Assembly (NCBI GenBank): GCA_964036155.1
Contig: OZ038423.1
Coordinates: forward strand, 54,575,249-54,639,248
Origin: Diploscapter coronatus
Taxonomy: Eukaryota > Nematoda > Chromadorea > Rhabditida > Rhabditidae
Reading direction: 5' to 3'
DNA length: 64,000 nucleotides
Made by a program: the position numbers and the translations under genes
Shown here: one piece after another, positions 1 to 13,300 of the stretch
How the letters are laid out: each line of letters begins with the position of its first letter
Position numbering within the stretch: position 1 is the first letter of the stretch
The notes under the pieces: generated by a model
What the model was told of the DNA's origin: nothing
What the model saw: the letters and a program-made list of their open reading frames with translations, nothing else
The model's database searches: none

Positions 1-1685
1 TGACAATGACAGTAAGACGGAATGATATTGATTTGACAATTCGACAATGACAATGACAGATGTGCATTCTAGTTCGAAGAAGTAGAAGAAAAAATCTCTC
101 GAAGAGTGAACGAGTGACGCAACTGCGAATCAGGCAAATGGAATGAAGAATTGGATGGGGGACGGAGGACAACATAATCACTGAATTGCTGAATGTTGAA
201 TTGACTGAGTGATTGAATCGATAGTCGATAGACCACAGAAGAAGTGATAGAAGATGAAGACGAAATCAGTCGATGCGGGAAGAAGAAGGAGAGGGAGATT
301 GTGATTGTCGAATAGGGAAGAGAAGGGAAGGACTACGTTTGGAATGGAATGGGAATAGAAGAGAAGAGAGGCATCTCTGCATCTCTCCTCTTCCCTCTCT
401 TCTCTTCATTTTACACACGAAAGCAAGGCACCGGAAGTGAAAATAGAAATGATAGAGAATTTGAAGAGACAAAGTAGAGATTGCAGAAGGAAACAGAAAG
501 AGGCAGAAAGTAGTTGAATAGGCTGCGAGGCAGGCAGTCAGGTAGTGACTGTTTGGTGGTGGTCACAATAACACAGAATGAAGATGAAGATGGAAGAAGG
601 CGGTTAAATCAACACAACCAGAGATGATATGATAATGATTACATAAGCAAGTGCGCGGAAACCGAGAGATAAATAATAAGCGAAGATTCTTAGTAATTCA
701 TCAGACCATTCAAGAAATTGCAGCGAAATCATCTAAATCGTCAGCAAGATTTTAGCAATTTAGCAAGTAGTCAAATGTAGGCAAACATATAGTTCATGCA
801 CTTTCTACGAAAATTTCAGATAGTCAGTTCCAGGATCAAATTAATTTGCGTAGAATTTTTACGGACAATCGTCATAATTCGATAACAAATTTAGGTATTT
901 TATTCGAATTTTCGGAAACGAGAATTATCCGAAAAATGATTCTTCAAAATCTGTTCTCGGGCCAGTCGAATTTTAAATGAGAAGAGAAGAAACTTGAGTG
1001 ATAATTCTGCAAGGCAAAAAACGCGAAGAAGGAAACTTCAGGCTTGATTCGTCGCTTCATCAAGTGTCATTGTATTCTGAATTGCGAATTGAGAAATCTT
1101 GACCGATTATTGACACTTTGCATCGAGTATTGACCATTTTCGAATAACAGAAAGAAGCAGCAAATGTTTGGAAATGATGTCTAGGGAAGAATGGCGCGAT
1201 CGAAATTGAAAGAAAAATAAATAAAATCAAGATGGAAATTCTGGGCTGAAGGTACTTTGTTACCAAGTAGAAATAGTGTAGGATAAGAAGAAAAAGGGGA
1301 GAAATGGCGCTTGGAAACAAAGTACTCACTCTCGGTAACAAAATGCTTATTATTTCCTTTGTTAGCAAAGTACCCTTAGCCAAAACTACTAATCGCGCTG
1401 ATCATCGCTGATTGATCAATTCAAACGCGCTGCATATTATGGCGAGAACAAGAAGAGCAGTTTCGAGAAACAGCGAATAAATAAAAAAAAAAGATACCGA
1501 AAACGAATAAAAGTAAGCGAAAGGAAAATTGAAAAATGCGAATAAAGACTGGAGGCAAATATTCCTGAAAGACGCAGTAAACGAGGCGCAGTCGATTGAA
1601 TGCATTCTGCGAAGAACGATCGCCGCTGCCAATTTTCGCGATTTTTAAACATTTTTGTCGATTTTATGAATTTTTATTTCTGCAG
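1..1685. other. 5' flank of MIER-like gene, no coding exon seen
   Basis: No convincing coding exon. The left 250 bases are a degenerate GACAATGA/GAATGA-type low-complexity stretch, and 250-400 is purine-rich on the plus strand. A 3' splice-like site (polypyrimidine then CTGCAG) ends at 1685, 14 bases before the MIER-like start codon. This region therefore probably holds the promoter plus a 5' untranslated exon and intron, or the site is a trans-splice acceptor. A fold-back element is listed separately at 1244-1381. Confidence 0.5.
1244..1381. repeat. Fold-back (MITE-like) element
   Basis: About 138 bp flanked by imperfect terminal inverted repeats. The left end reads GGCTGAAGGTACTTTG and the right end is close to its reverse complement (CAAAGTACCCTTAGCC). 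There is no coding capacity. It lies upstream of the MIER-like gene. Confidence 0.65.
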
Positions 1686-1699
1686 GGTTAAAGTTGAAC

Positions 1700-4609
1700 A
1701 TGGCGGATGACAATTTGCCGAAAGCAGTTGCGGCCGCTAGCAGAGAAGAAGAGGACGCGGACTTCGACGAAGCTCAGGACGACGGCGAGGATTGCGAGGG
1801 TGGGAATATTTACTTTACTGGATCTTTATTAATTCGTGAAAATCAAGTTACAGGTAAAATATAGAAGTTTTAGAGACTAGTTGATCCGATTTTCATGTTG
1901 AAAGTGAGCGAAAATCATGCAAAATTATTAACCATGCCGTTTTGCGGATTTGATAAAATTCCACTTTAATTTATTCCCTGAAAACGAGTTATTCTGCTCT
2001 TCGAAAATTAATAGAAATCTTGTCAAATTTTTGCGTGATATTTTGCGAGAATAAATGTGGCGAATTCGCAAGTTTAGCTACTATGGACGAGGAAGAAGCT
2101 CTCGAGCAGGGCGACTATGCTGACGAATTGAAGGAGCTGGAGGACGACAACGAGTTGTCGATCGAGGAACTCCGCAGGAAGTACGGATATGGAGAGCCGC
2201 TTCCTGAGCCCTCTGGAGTAAGCAATTCTAAATTTATGGTCAAACTATTCAAAATTCAAACGCCTCAAGTCGATGGAAGTGACAAATTAAAAATCGGGAC
2301 TTTTCTTGACTTCACCTGACAAGATTTCTTATAACCATGGCGAAATTTAGAAGTTTTCCTGAAGATAATTATGTGTCGTTTAGGAAAATGCGAGTTCGTC
2401 GACTGCGGCAGGAAAACCCGAGGACTACTTTTCGAATGAGTCGTTTGAGGACGAAGAAGAAGAAGAAGGAGAGGATATCGATTATGCGCCTCCTGATCTG
2501 TGGAGAAAAGAGGTACAGATTCATTTATTTTCGGAAAAATTGCCATGTTGAAAAAAGCAGCAACGTTTCGCCGGAATTTGACTTTCTTTAGCAAAACTGC
2601 TTTTCGGTTCACATTGTATGGAATATCTTTTATCCACTTCATTCAGCAGTTTTCAGGTTCGTGTGCATCCGGACGAATATCAGGCAGTGATTCCCGACTT
2701 TACTGGAGACACAACGTTCGAATCAGAGTCTGACGATGACCAGTGTAAATTGTGGGGAGCGGCGGCGAGTGATGAGGCAGAGACGCAGACACTCGTCAGA
2801 GAATTCATTCGGAAGGTCGTCGACAAGCGCGTCGAGGCAGGGCAACTCAACGACCCGCAGAGGGTCAATTCTGTGAGTTTCATTTAAAAAAAATATATAT
2901 ATTTTATTTTTAAACAGTCCTAAGCTGACTTTCAGCCAAAGTGGAAAACTATAGTGGAAGGAATACGCAAATAAAAAATTTGCTATAATAGAAAGTTGAT
3001 ACGCAAGTGGCCAGTAATAATTTAGCCGAACATTTTGACTCGGAGATATTCTATAACGAGGATTTGACTTAGACCCTGCTTAGGTCTGTTTGAAACAACC
3101 AGGCAATTTTTACCTTGAGCTAAAATAATAACTCGAAGTTATAAGTCTTATCACGATGAATATTCTCTTCAAGCTTCATTATTCCTCAAATTTTACTGAA
3201 TATTAAATTTATTTCAGGAGTTTGACGACGAAGATGCTCTCTTCGCCCTGTTCAAATGCAAACTCGACATTGACTTGGCTCTGGTAATATTCCTTTTTTT
3301 AGCGAACTATTTCATCTACATTTTGATAGAACATTAAAATTTATGGTAGTGTGACGATTTTTAATATAAGTTGTCAGGTTTGTGAAAAAAGCCTGTCGAG
3401 GATTCCCGCTAAATTATGTTAAAAATCTGCCTACTTCTATTGTGTTGGTCAAACGAAGTGGAAGATCGTATGTTGAAAAATGGGTAAAAAAGCGGGAGGG
3501 GCAAGGGAAATTGCGTACCACACTTTTCATTATACCCCTCTCTTTCTCAACGCTCTAGCCTTCCTCTTTGCGCATAGTCGTGACGCGCATTTCTCGCAAG
3601 GAAATTTTTAACACGAACTGTCACTTCATCTGACCGGTACAATATTAAAAATCACTCTACACTCAAAGTTTGAGCATTGTCAGTTTCAGGCTCAATTCCC
3701 ATTCAAGCCAGCAAATGCTCCCTGCATCACAATTCCTCTTGAAGCAAAACGATTCACTCCCGAAGAAATCACTGCATTCGAGATGGGCTACTTGGAGCAT
3801 GGAAAGAACTTCAGCCTCATCCAGAGGACTATCGTGAGTTTTGCAGGGGAAAAAGCTTTTTTTTTTATCAAAAATCTCAGCTGCCTCATCGTCGCGTGGG
3901 AGAATTGGTCGACTTCTACTACAGCTGGAAATTGAAGGGAAAGTGAGTGGTTCCTGTAGTTTTAACAGAAACGGTATTAATCCTCATTAGAGCGAGGTGC
4001 AACCACAAGAAAATAGTGTGCAAAAACGAAGAGTCTTTATGGTCGCACCAGTGACGCTCTCGTTTTTGCACTATTTCTTGTGACCGTATCTCTCGCTCTA
4101 ATGGGGGGACTAATACCATCACAGAAACATGAATAATTATTACGACGACTAAATGCTGACACCGAGTATTGGCCAGTATTGCATTAGTACTTTAAAAATG
4201 ATTGATTCAGTGGCCGTTACGGAGGTATTTATTGTTGATGTGATGATAAAACTCATCCTGTCGCACAAATTTTATGTTTTTGTAAATTTATGCTTTCTTT
4301 CAAAATGGCAATCACGTTTCTTGTCATCTTTCTTGACCGATAATTTTGTATCTTTTATGTTTCAGTTACCGCGACCTCCGAATGCAACGCCGAGTCATTC
4401 TGGAACAGAGACGAGCGGAGGCAGAAGCACAGGCCGCGATGGCCGCAGCTGCAGTGAGTGAAGTGGGCGAAGTGAACGATCAGAACATGGAAGGGCAGAA
4501 GGAGAGCAATGCAGGCACAGCTCAGGTGGATGCAGTCGAGGGCAAGAATGCAACGGCCAAGGGCAAGGATGCCGAGTACAGGGCACTTCTCACTTCCACT
4601 AATTCATAA
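1700..4609 (+). CDS. MIER-like ELM2/SANT transcriptional corepressor
   Basis: Eight exons join in phase: 1700-1799, 2078-2217, 2384-2512, 2657-2872, 3218-3283, 3690-3833, 3881-3942, 4366-4609, giving 366 residues. The order is that of mesoderm-induction-early-response (MIER) proteins: an acidic N-terminus; a segment ending IEELRRKYGYGEPLPEP that matches the conserved MIER LEELMxRYGY block; a second acidic run; an ELM2-type domain (from DLWRKEVRV to ALFKCKLDIDLAL); then a SANT domain (FTPEEITAFEMGYLEHGKNF, then VGELVDFYYSWK). The tail is Ala/Glu-rich. Known family role: ELM2-SANT proteins recruit histone deacetylase 1/2 in the nucleus. The start follows an acceptor at 1685, so the mRNA has a spliced leader or a 5' untranslated exon. 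A GTAAGT just after the stop suggests a 3'UTR intron. Confidence 0.9.
3348..3663. repeat. Intronic MITE-like element in MIER-like gene
   Basis: Element of about 315 bp in intron 5 with terminal inverted repeats of about 20 bp (left AGTGTGACGATTTTTAATAT, right its near reverse complement). No ORF. The host intron is normal length apart from this insert. Confidence 0.55.
3973..4117. repeat. Near-complete hairpin element in MIER-like intron 7
   Basis: 145 bp that folds on itself almost end to end. The left arm starts GGTATTAATCC, the right arm ends GGACTAATACC, and the ATTAGAGCGAG and TGCAAAAACGA blocks pair with complements in the other arm. This is typical of a fold-back MITE. In the pre-mRNA it would form a stem of more than 50 bp. 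Confidence 0.7.
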
Positions 4610-6649
4610 GGATGCATGGTAAGTAATTGTAAGAATCGAGATTTTCAAATTTAGCTAAAATTATGGATAAATTATATCCTCATTATCGAGATGTATTTAT
4701 GTCAAGAATATCTTGATTCATTTATGAGTAAGCAAAATTTCGATTCTTGCCTATTTTTCCGTCAAATTTCCAAATTTTCTACACTCATGTTTTCTCATTT
4801 GAAATTTCCAATGCCGTGCTATTCTGATATGCAATCCTTTTGAATACCTTTTCTATTCATTTCCAGTAAGTACATCCTCTCCATTCAATCTACTTCATCA
4901 AAGAATCTCATTTTTATTCTTCATTCATTCATTTTGACTTGTTTTGCTAAATTCGTGTGGAACCATTTACATACCCTCTAAAATGACGTTCTCCTGTGAT
5001 TTTTCAACTGAATGTCTGCATTTGCTAAATCTTTTATTCTGGAAGAATTTCATTTCTAATCCACTAAGTACTACACACTGATTTAATGAACTTGATAGGT
5101 TCTGGAATCGTCATTTGATACGAGCCTTGCTTCGCAAAGGCTTCAAACCAAAACAATATCAATCCAATTTCAAAACAATCACAAAACACAAACAACAATC
5201 AATGACAAACAATAAACAACAACTTCCTTATTCATACTTTGATAATAATCAATTGATTTGCAAAACTATCTCCTTTATGCAAGTTCAGTTCATGGCTAAT
5301 ATGCTAATTTTGTATCCAATACGACTTTATGTAAGCAAGTTTTACCACAAATTAACATATTGTCAAGGCAAAATCGATCTAATTTTTTTTATTTCACATC
5401 TCCATCAAATTACCTATCAACCATGTATAACACATGGGGTCACACAAATCTATCATAGAACTAAACTTGAACAAACACATAAATTCAACAAAAAACTAAT
5501 TGTTTAGATCAATTACCAAGTAATTTTCAGAACTTGCAACTTTAAGTCATTCTTAACTTTACCTATTTTGAAAAATGCCAATAACCAGAAGAAACTCGCG
5601 AATCTCAGCTTCAATTTCTCTATTTTCACCTATTTATTTTGATTTGGCATTTGACCGACTCTTTGTGTGCTTATTCTGTCCATTTTCATGCTTTTTTATT
5701 ATTAATTCAGCAGTTTGTTTGCAAATAAAATGTCATTTGATAAGTTAAAATTTCAAATATTTTATAGTACCGCTTAAAATGAATTAATACAAAAAAGAGT
5801 GCATTCAACGAAAATGAAATCACGTTCATCAGAAATGCAACGTTAAAGTAAATACTTTGTGCATGTAAAACGAGAGAAATAATACTCGACTAGAGGACAT
5901 CCTCAAATATTGAAGACCGATTGAATTAAGTACATAAATCATAATCATTTGAATTAGAAGAAGGAAGGGGCAAATGCATCGAATTCAAGTAGCATAAGTC
6001 ATGAGTAGAATCTAAAAGTGAACTAATGCATGAAAAGAATGCTATTCCAGGAAAAGTCATTTTGGTTATAATTTCCGAATAAATTTAAGGCAGTCATCCT
6101 GAAAAGGTTGAAAAATTCAGGTTTTGGAAAAACTAAATTTATCCATTTAAGGACTCTTAAGGACTTTCAGGAGAAATAACTGCGCGTCTGTTATGAAGAA
6201 ACTAAAAAGTGATGAAATGAACCGGTTTTAACTTTGAAATTAAAGTAAATAAGTACAAAAGAAGTCGAAAGAGGAAAAAAGTCGAGGAGAAAGGACCCTG
6301 AAATTGTTTAGGGCAACAGTACGATCAATATACAGATAAGCAGAGGATTACTGTCAGTGAAAAATGAGTTTAAAAAATTCAAGCTCGCAAACTACTAAAT
6401 AAGATATAAAATTAAGACAAATTCTCTAAAAATCATTTCGTATCAATTGAGAGCCAGAATTTTTCAATTTTCTAGATCAATCTGTTCATTTTCATAAATG
6501 CGAGAAGTCTGTCGAATGGCGAAGATTTGAACGAAAAAGGGAATGATTAGAAGTGAAATGTAAAATGAATGCTAAATGAAAGGAGACGAACCATGGAAAA
6601 GGCAGATTGAGCAGGTGGTTGCTGACCGAGTGACTGCAGGAAGGAATGT
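4610..6649. other. Convergent intergenic region, no gene seen
   Basis: About 2 kb between the convergent 3' ends of the MIER-like and DOMON/b561 genes. No exon-like reading frame with splice sites was found. The stretch 5120-5510 is unusually A/C-rich on the plus strand (CAA/AAC runs) and therefore open in one frame. I do not regard that as coding. Confidence 0.5.
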
Positions 6650-9600
6650 CTAGCTCTTGGGCTTGAGACCGATCAGAACGCTGATTGCGATCGACAGACC
6701 GATGGCGATCACGACGAAGGCCAGCATGATCAGCAGCAGCAGGTTGTTCGACTGAAATAAGTCAAATCATCATTTGCTCGATATTGATGAGACAGAATTT
6801 ATGATAAAGTGCAATCGTATCTTATCTGGAAATTTCGTTTTCTCTCGAAAACAGAGGCCTCCATTGTCTTGAAAAGAGAAACTCACCGAATTATTGACGA
6901 TAGCGGATTGTGTTGTTCTCGAGCCGTCAGGACCAACTCGGATCATCTCCATTTCGCCCACAACTCGTCGTCTGTTCGCGAACCATTCTACAAAGAATCA
7001 TTCATCTCTGTGCCAGAGGAAGCAGAGGGAGGTGAGCCTACTTCTCCAAGTGAGCAGCTCCATGAGGATGAGGACGATGCCAACCACGGCGATGTACGCG
7101 ATGAACAGACCCAGGGCTGCGTCTCGGTTGCTGAACATTCCCTTGAAATGGACCACGGCGATCATTATCGCGGAAGCTGCAATCAATTCATCATCATTCG
7201 AATCAAAATAAGAGTCTACTACTTTTCAGGGACGTTGAAATTTGAACTGAACTTTGCTTTGTTCACTTGAGAGTAACAAGCTCGTCATTCGACATTTTAG
7301 ATTTTGAAAGAAATAACTTTGACCTGAGCCAATAAAATAGTCTCCTTACCAGCCATGAGCCACGCTCCCGCTCCGAAGAATCGATGAATCCAATTGAAGA
7401 TCCAGCGACCTTTCTGATCGGGATTACAGCGAAACACTGCGTTCAGAGGCTGAGCCCAAGCCACCACACAGGCCAGCAGACCAAGCATCGAGTGCACCGA
7501 GCCCCATTCACGATTCTCAAACAGACAAATCAAAAATGTCGCCTCTTCTCAATGGTTTTGCAGAACTAAACTATGAAAAGGAAAAGGATTAATAGTTTCA
7601 AAAGTAGAGCGAGTATGCATAAACTCAAACTTAAATTTTTCGAACAAGTTGAATTAACTCAAAGTTTATATGGTTAGAAGAAGAACCAACTTTCAAAAGA
7701 AAATTATGAATTGATCAAGTTATTTGGAAACGTGGTAGAAATTTTCAAATGATAAGAAATTCACATCCTCGGCGCATTCACTTACCAGTTCTCCCGACTG
7801 CGTTGGCTTAGGTCCACTCCACTCCCAGTCGTTGGCCGCGAAAATGCACGCGAATCCGCAGATCGTCGCAACTATGCCGATCATGTTCAGAGTGCGATGG
7901 AACTGGAAAAAATTATAAATAAATGAACAAATTTTTCCGCTAGCATTATTTGCTTCCGTTTTGATTTTAAAAATATTGAAGAAATTGCTTACGTTAAACC
8001 ACATTTTGACGCCGATGAATTTGGTGTCTGGCCAGTGGTCCCGGAAGTGCCGAGCGAAGAGAATGCCCGTGGCCAGGAAGACACACCACGCGAACACCAT
8101 CAGGATGCCGTGCGCAATTCGCAGCTTGTCTGCATTCGAGCGAGGCTGATCGGACGCTGAAAACAGACAAATGAAGAAAATTATAGAGGACGAGTCCTAA
8201 GGGGCGCAATTCCATTAGCATAATATGCAGGGCATATTTATTCAGATTTATAAGAAAAGTGTGCAACAGTATCTCTAATATATCTGATCAAAATTCTAGA
8301 TTTTCGAGTTCGGGATATTGTTTGACGATTCTAGAGCAACACTGATTTTGCTAGTTGCATAGAACTATGTAGAATTATGAGGACCAAACTTGATGCTTGA
8401 AGAGTGCTCAACGCTGATTGATTTGCTTCGCTTGAATTGATTGGTTGAATTGATTTGTTTGAATTTGAACTGTTTGATTCTTTTGAATTTGAACCGTTTG
8501 ATTCGCTTTGATTTCGATTGCTTGATGAATTTTGATTTTGACTCTTATTGGCTAAAGACTCGAGCATTGAATATTTTCTAGAAAAGGAACAACTCACAAG
8601 CATCGCTGCCAGCGAATCCCGGCGCTCCGTTCTCGACTTTGTAGGACCGCAGATCTGTTCGGGGCAGGGCCCCCTTGTTCTGGCCGTGGTATTGAAGATC
8701 TGCAAGATTGAATATTCAAATTCAACGAGAAAAAATATTGAGGAGCAACCTCCAGGTTGATAGGCTCCACGAGCAGCCAGGATGTTGTAGACGTTGTCCA
8801 GATTCTTCACGTCACCATTCCCCGATCTCAGTTTCTGTCTGGAAAATCGATATTTTTTATTATTTTTAAGCATTTTTCTTGAACAAGATTTCCGATATCG
8901 ACCATTCATCTCATGTTTTAAAATGCAACATTTTATCGTATAACAAAAATTTTGCATTTTCCCATCCCAAATCTTTTATGATTGTCTATCATCGAAGATG
9001 CATGTAGAATAAAGCTATTGCCGTAATTTGGTCTACGATCTTCAGACATAATAATAGAATTTGGGGGATTCCTGTACAACTAACGTGTTCATACATTCGT
9101 TTCTTGCGGAATCATAAAATCGGTCACCTGTACAATTCATCGATTCATAATGCCCATTATTTATGAAAAAATCATCAGCTTTTAGGGTTAGGAAAATCAG
9201 GAAGAAAAAAACTGGTGAACTATTCCAACCTGAATCTGCAGTAGAGGTTTCCGTTGTTGTTCGTGGCCATCGAGGTTTCGATGATGCCGTTGCTGTCCTG
9301 CAATCAATTTATTCATCCAATTCAGATATTTAACTGCATGGATTTACAAGTCTTATCTTTCGAAAAACTTTTTCTATTCAGTAAAGTTGAGGATAAACGC
9401 AGGATGATTTAAAAAAAAAAATAAGGCTTGTCATTCAGTCATTGATTGTGCATGTTTCTTACAATTAGAGTGTTGCTCTTGCCCGTATTCTTGCTGAGCA
9501 GGACCATGGCTTGGTTGCCGTCAGAGGCACAGGCCACAACCGTGTCGTCGCCCTTAAATAGACAATTGAATGTCGTAAATCCTATCAACGCTTCGCTAAG

Positions 9601-10392
9601 GTCTGTTGAACAGGGGGACAACTTTACTACATTGTAAATCGGAAAGTTTTTCTTCTACGACTTTTCGGTTTAACAAAATAAAATTACTATGCTTTGCCTA
9701 GTTGATAATAGGTTTCGCATAGTGAAAAGTGTTTCAAAATAATTGTTAAGCTTACCATGGACATGTCCTCGCTGAAGCCGATGGCCGCGTATCGATTGAC
9801 GCCGTCGTCACCTTGAGGAGGACTCGAGATCTCCATGTTCAGGTAGTCACCTTCTTGCTCAAATCAAGATATTCATAAACTTGGAGAGAAGAGATTCTTG
9901 AGAATAGCGAAGAAAAGTTGATTATTTTGCAACAACAAAATCGCATTGAAAAAGTTGACCAAATTTCATGTTTGAATCTCAAAGAACATAGTCCTTTTCA
10001 AATGATATCAATCTCTCGTGATTCAAAAATGATTCCAAATTGACGTACCAGAAAGGAGAATTGAATCTGGCAGTTCTGATTGGGCGTGCAGCCGGTCGGG
10101 TAGTACAGACAGCCCTTCGACTGACCGCATCCAGACGCGTCGAATTGGCCGCTGATCTGGAAACTCGTTTTTAGTTGCTTTTCCTTAACTTTATCAAACC
10201 AAAAATTTAAAAAAAATAATAATAATAAATAAAAAAAAATCAATATGGTCAGCAAAATATGCTGATCATTATGAATCAAGGAAGTGCCCATGTTTCGAGA
10301 AAGAAAAATAATCCAAAGTGTTGAAAACCACGACTTACCAAAGGCACGAGAACGGCAGCGAGCAACAGCGCAAGGTTCCAGTTGTCCCGCAT
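6650..10392 (-). CDS. DOMON / cytochrome b561 membrane protein (FRRS1-like reductase)
   Basis: Thirteen exons join in phase: 10392-10339, 10156-10049, 9857-9756, 9552-9463, 9297-9230, 8838-8750, 8699-8598, 8156-7993, 7902-7786, 7515-7350, 7176-7042, 6987-6887, 6751-6650, giving 465 residues. A signal peptide (MRDNWNLALLLAAVL) precedes a cysteine-containing DOMON region (about residues 20-165; FDASGCGQSKGC). A cytochrome b561 core with five or six helices follows. Its four helix histidines, the expected haem ligands, fall near 220 (AHGILM), 261 (FHRTL), 306 (VHSML) and 342 (IHRFF). A further C-terminal helix ends LKPKS. Known family role: transmembrane electron transfer, for example ferric reduction. 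No reeler domain is present, unlike vertebrate FRRS1. Two acceptors are TTTGAG. An acceptor lies 7 bases before the ATG. Confidence 0.9.
8400..8545. repeat. Degenerate TTGAATTTGA-type tandem repeat in an intron
   Basis: Low-complexity repeat of TTGATT/TTGAATTTGAAC units. Two nearly identical 24-base units sit side by side around 8457-8505. It lies inside the intron between exons 7 and 8 of the DOMON/b561 gene and is open on the minus strand only because of composition. Confidence 0.6.
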
Positions 10393-13300
10393 CTGGTACC
10401 TGAACTAGAGCAATTTGAAATGAAAACGAAGACAAATTGATGAGCGTGAATGCGGGAAATAGAATGAGCGATTGAAATTTGAGGGACAGCCCTGCAAAAA
10501 GAAGGCAATCGAGTAAGAGAAGAAGTATATCGAGAAGCGTCATGCTAGAGAGAATTCGAAGGAAGACGGGAAAAATGCTAGAGAATCAGCACTACAAAAG
10601 AATGGAAAGGGGGAAATGAAGAAATGGAGAAATAGCAGGAGAATGGATGGAAAGCGAGAATTATTGAAAACGAGACGAGCGATTCGACATTCGACGATTC
10701 AGACATCGCACAATGAGACGATTCAATATTATCGGCAAGCGACAAATCGGACATTTCAAACAATTCAAACAGTTCAATAACTAGAGAAATTCCCTTCAAC
10801 AACACCAATTTCACAACAAGCGAAAATTTAGGAGGAAAACAAGAAAAATGACGAAAATGGCAGGCAAAAGAAAAGTTTGAACAGGCTGATCTTTTTCTGG
10901 TCAAAATATAATTGCACAGGAATATCTATGGCAAGCGGGAGTGATTGCACAGTTGAACGGGAGTGAGTCAGTCTTCACCCAGCAGACAAATGAAGACCAA
11001 GTAGCAGTTTGATGTCATCGAGTGATTTTGACAGGTCGAATCAAAAAGAATGAAAGTTGCTGATTCGAAATAGTTGTCATTATGGCTGAATTAGCGCTGA
11101 TTCACAAAACAAGCAATGCGCGGGTTTGTGGGTTTGAAAATGAAGTACAACATTCTCAAAGAAAAGTCTAGTATTTGCCCGATAGTAAAAATAAACAGCA
11201 AAGTGGGGGTGCGGATAAAGAAAAGCTGTGTAAATTTAGTGCAAGTTGCCTGGGAGGAAAATAATAATCTCATCATACAAATGAGGAGAAATGATTACAA
11301 TTCTACGACATTTTCATCTTTCAATTCTGCAAAATGCAATCGGTCAAAGCACAGTCAGAGAAAAGTCGAGAATAACTGATAATTCAGGCTCCTAGAAAAA
11401 GACACCGGCTTTTCTTTTCCTATCTTGCCTTCTCATACTATTTCTTAGAAAACCGGTGCCTTTTTCCATTAGCCATAATTAAAGAGTTCCGGTGACTGTT
11501 TGATACATGAAAGATTACATGATTACGTCCTTAGGTCTCTAGCTGAGGGCAACAAAACATTGTAGTTGATGACAAAATGCAGGCATATTTCCGAGCATTT
11601 TCAGGTAAAAGAGATAAGCAAACAAGCAAGCGGGAAATGAAAAGGAATACCAGATATGAAAGATGCACACACACAGGCTAATAAAATGGAACGCGCACGT
11701 GCATAAAGAAGTGAAACTTGAAATGAGAAAAGAATACGAAGGATCTGCATAAAGTAACAAAACAGAATGCCAAACTGTATTGTAGGAAGTCACCTTTGAA
11801 ATGTCTTGTGAATTTTATAGTGGAACAAAAAGTGTGGATGATACAAAGATTTATAATGAAAACGATTACTCACGAAAAAAACAGACAGGAAAAGTGCTGC
11901 AGAAAGGAAATTGAAGGGAAACATACTGAAACGAAATCCATAAATGAAAACACAGAAAGGAAGAGATTTGAAAGGCAGGACAGAGAAAGTAGGGGAGGTG
12001 CTGATTTGACTGATTTGATAAATGCGAATTGGGTCGGTCGAGAGAATATTCGAAGATCGACTTACAATTGGAAGTGAGAGGGAAGGAGAAGAAGACTAGA
12101 TGTATCTGAGAGAGGAGAAGACAGGAGGAGGGTAATGACATGAATGAATCGAACACAGACGCAGATAGCAATGTAGCAAGGCAGCCAGTTTCGAGATGAA
12201 ACGACAGGAAGAGGGGAGAGTAATTGGTCAGCAGCCAAAATAAGCCACAACTTGATGATTCCAATTGAATCGGAAGGAAGAAGGGAATAATTGGCGTTTT
12301 CGAGGACAACAAATTTGGCAGCCCTCTTGTTGCGTGCGACCTTTTATGGCCAAATGTGACTGTCTGATTGATTCCTCGAGTTGATGTGCATCGAGTGATG
12401 CCGAAATTTAAGAGGCACAAGGACAGTCACCTCGAACACAGTTCTAATGTGTTCTAAACGAGAAACTCAAAATGCTAAATGAAATGTTATCGAAGCGAGA
12501 AATCAGAGTCAGCTATTTTCTTTTCCCGTTTCTCTGTCACGGTTATTCTAGGCGGCAACTTAACTCTCTGGAGGTACCTATTCTATCGATCAGAATCAGT
12601 CAAAAAGACCATGCAGAACAGAAAAAGCACTTGGCACTCGGCATGTAGCTGCTTGCTCTGGTTATGTTTGAGCGTTTTTAACTCAAATTAGTGAGTTTTT
12701 AGGGAAACACCGTTGTCTGCATGTTTGTGCAATGTTATGTTTGCTATAAAAAAAGCTAAAGTCGTTCAGTTGAAAACTCGGGCTCTCGGATGACAAAATG
12801 ACAAGAGAATTTATGAAGAGACAAGTAAAGGAGAGGGGGAAGTAAAAAGTATATAAATTGGGAGAACTCGTTTGAGTGTTGAGATGTTTCTAGTCTGGGT
12901 ACTGGGATTGGGGTTGGAAATTGAGGGATTGCAGACTAAAATACTCCCATGCTTTCCCTTTCACAGCAGCTTTGCTTATTCCATTCTTCTGCTATCCTAC
13001 CTGGCAGAGTGAGAGAGTATGAAATACCCTTGGAATAAAGAAGTATGCAGTGAATGGCTGAGAGGAATGAAGGGGAAAGGGGAAGAGATTGAGCGCGTAC
13101 CCAACAACATAACAACACTGCGGCAGTGCCATTGCGCTATTGCTAGGCACGAACAATCATAATTCCAATTCACAAACTGCTAACAACATTTCGAAACGCA
13201 ACGAAAAATTGCACGGCTGCAAATAAGAATATTCGCACTGCAGAGTACAACATTTATACCCACTGCGTAATTGAATAATACGAACGGCCTCTACAAAGTC

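Noticed and set aside
5115..5507. 130-codon plus-strand ORF
   Set aside because: It lies in an A/C-rich low-complexity stretch, has Gln/Asn/Tyr/Ile composition typical of such DNA, no splice context and no recognisable motif.
8331..8957. 208-codon minus-strand ORF
   Set aside because: It reads through two real exons of the DOMON/b561 gene in mixed frames plus an intronic TTGAATTTGA repeat; the Ser/Asn/Gln run is the repeat.
11866..12420. 184-codon minus-strand ORF upstream of the DOMON gene
   Set aside because: Ser/Phe/Leu-rich composition is what a purine-rich opposite strand produces; no start, splice or domain support.
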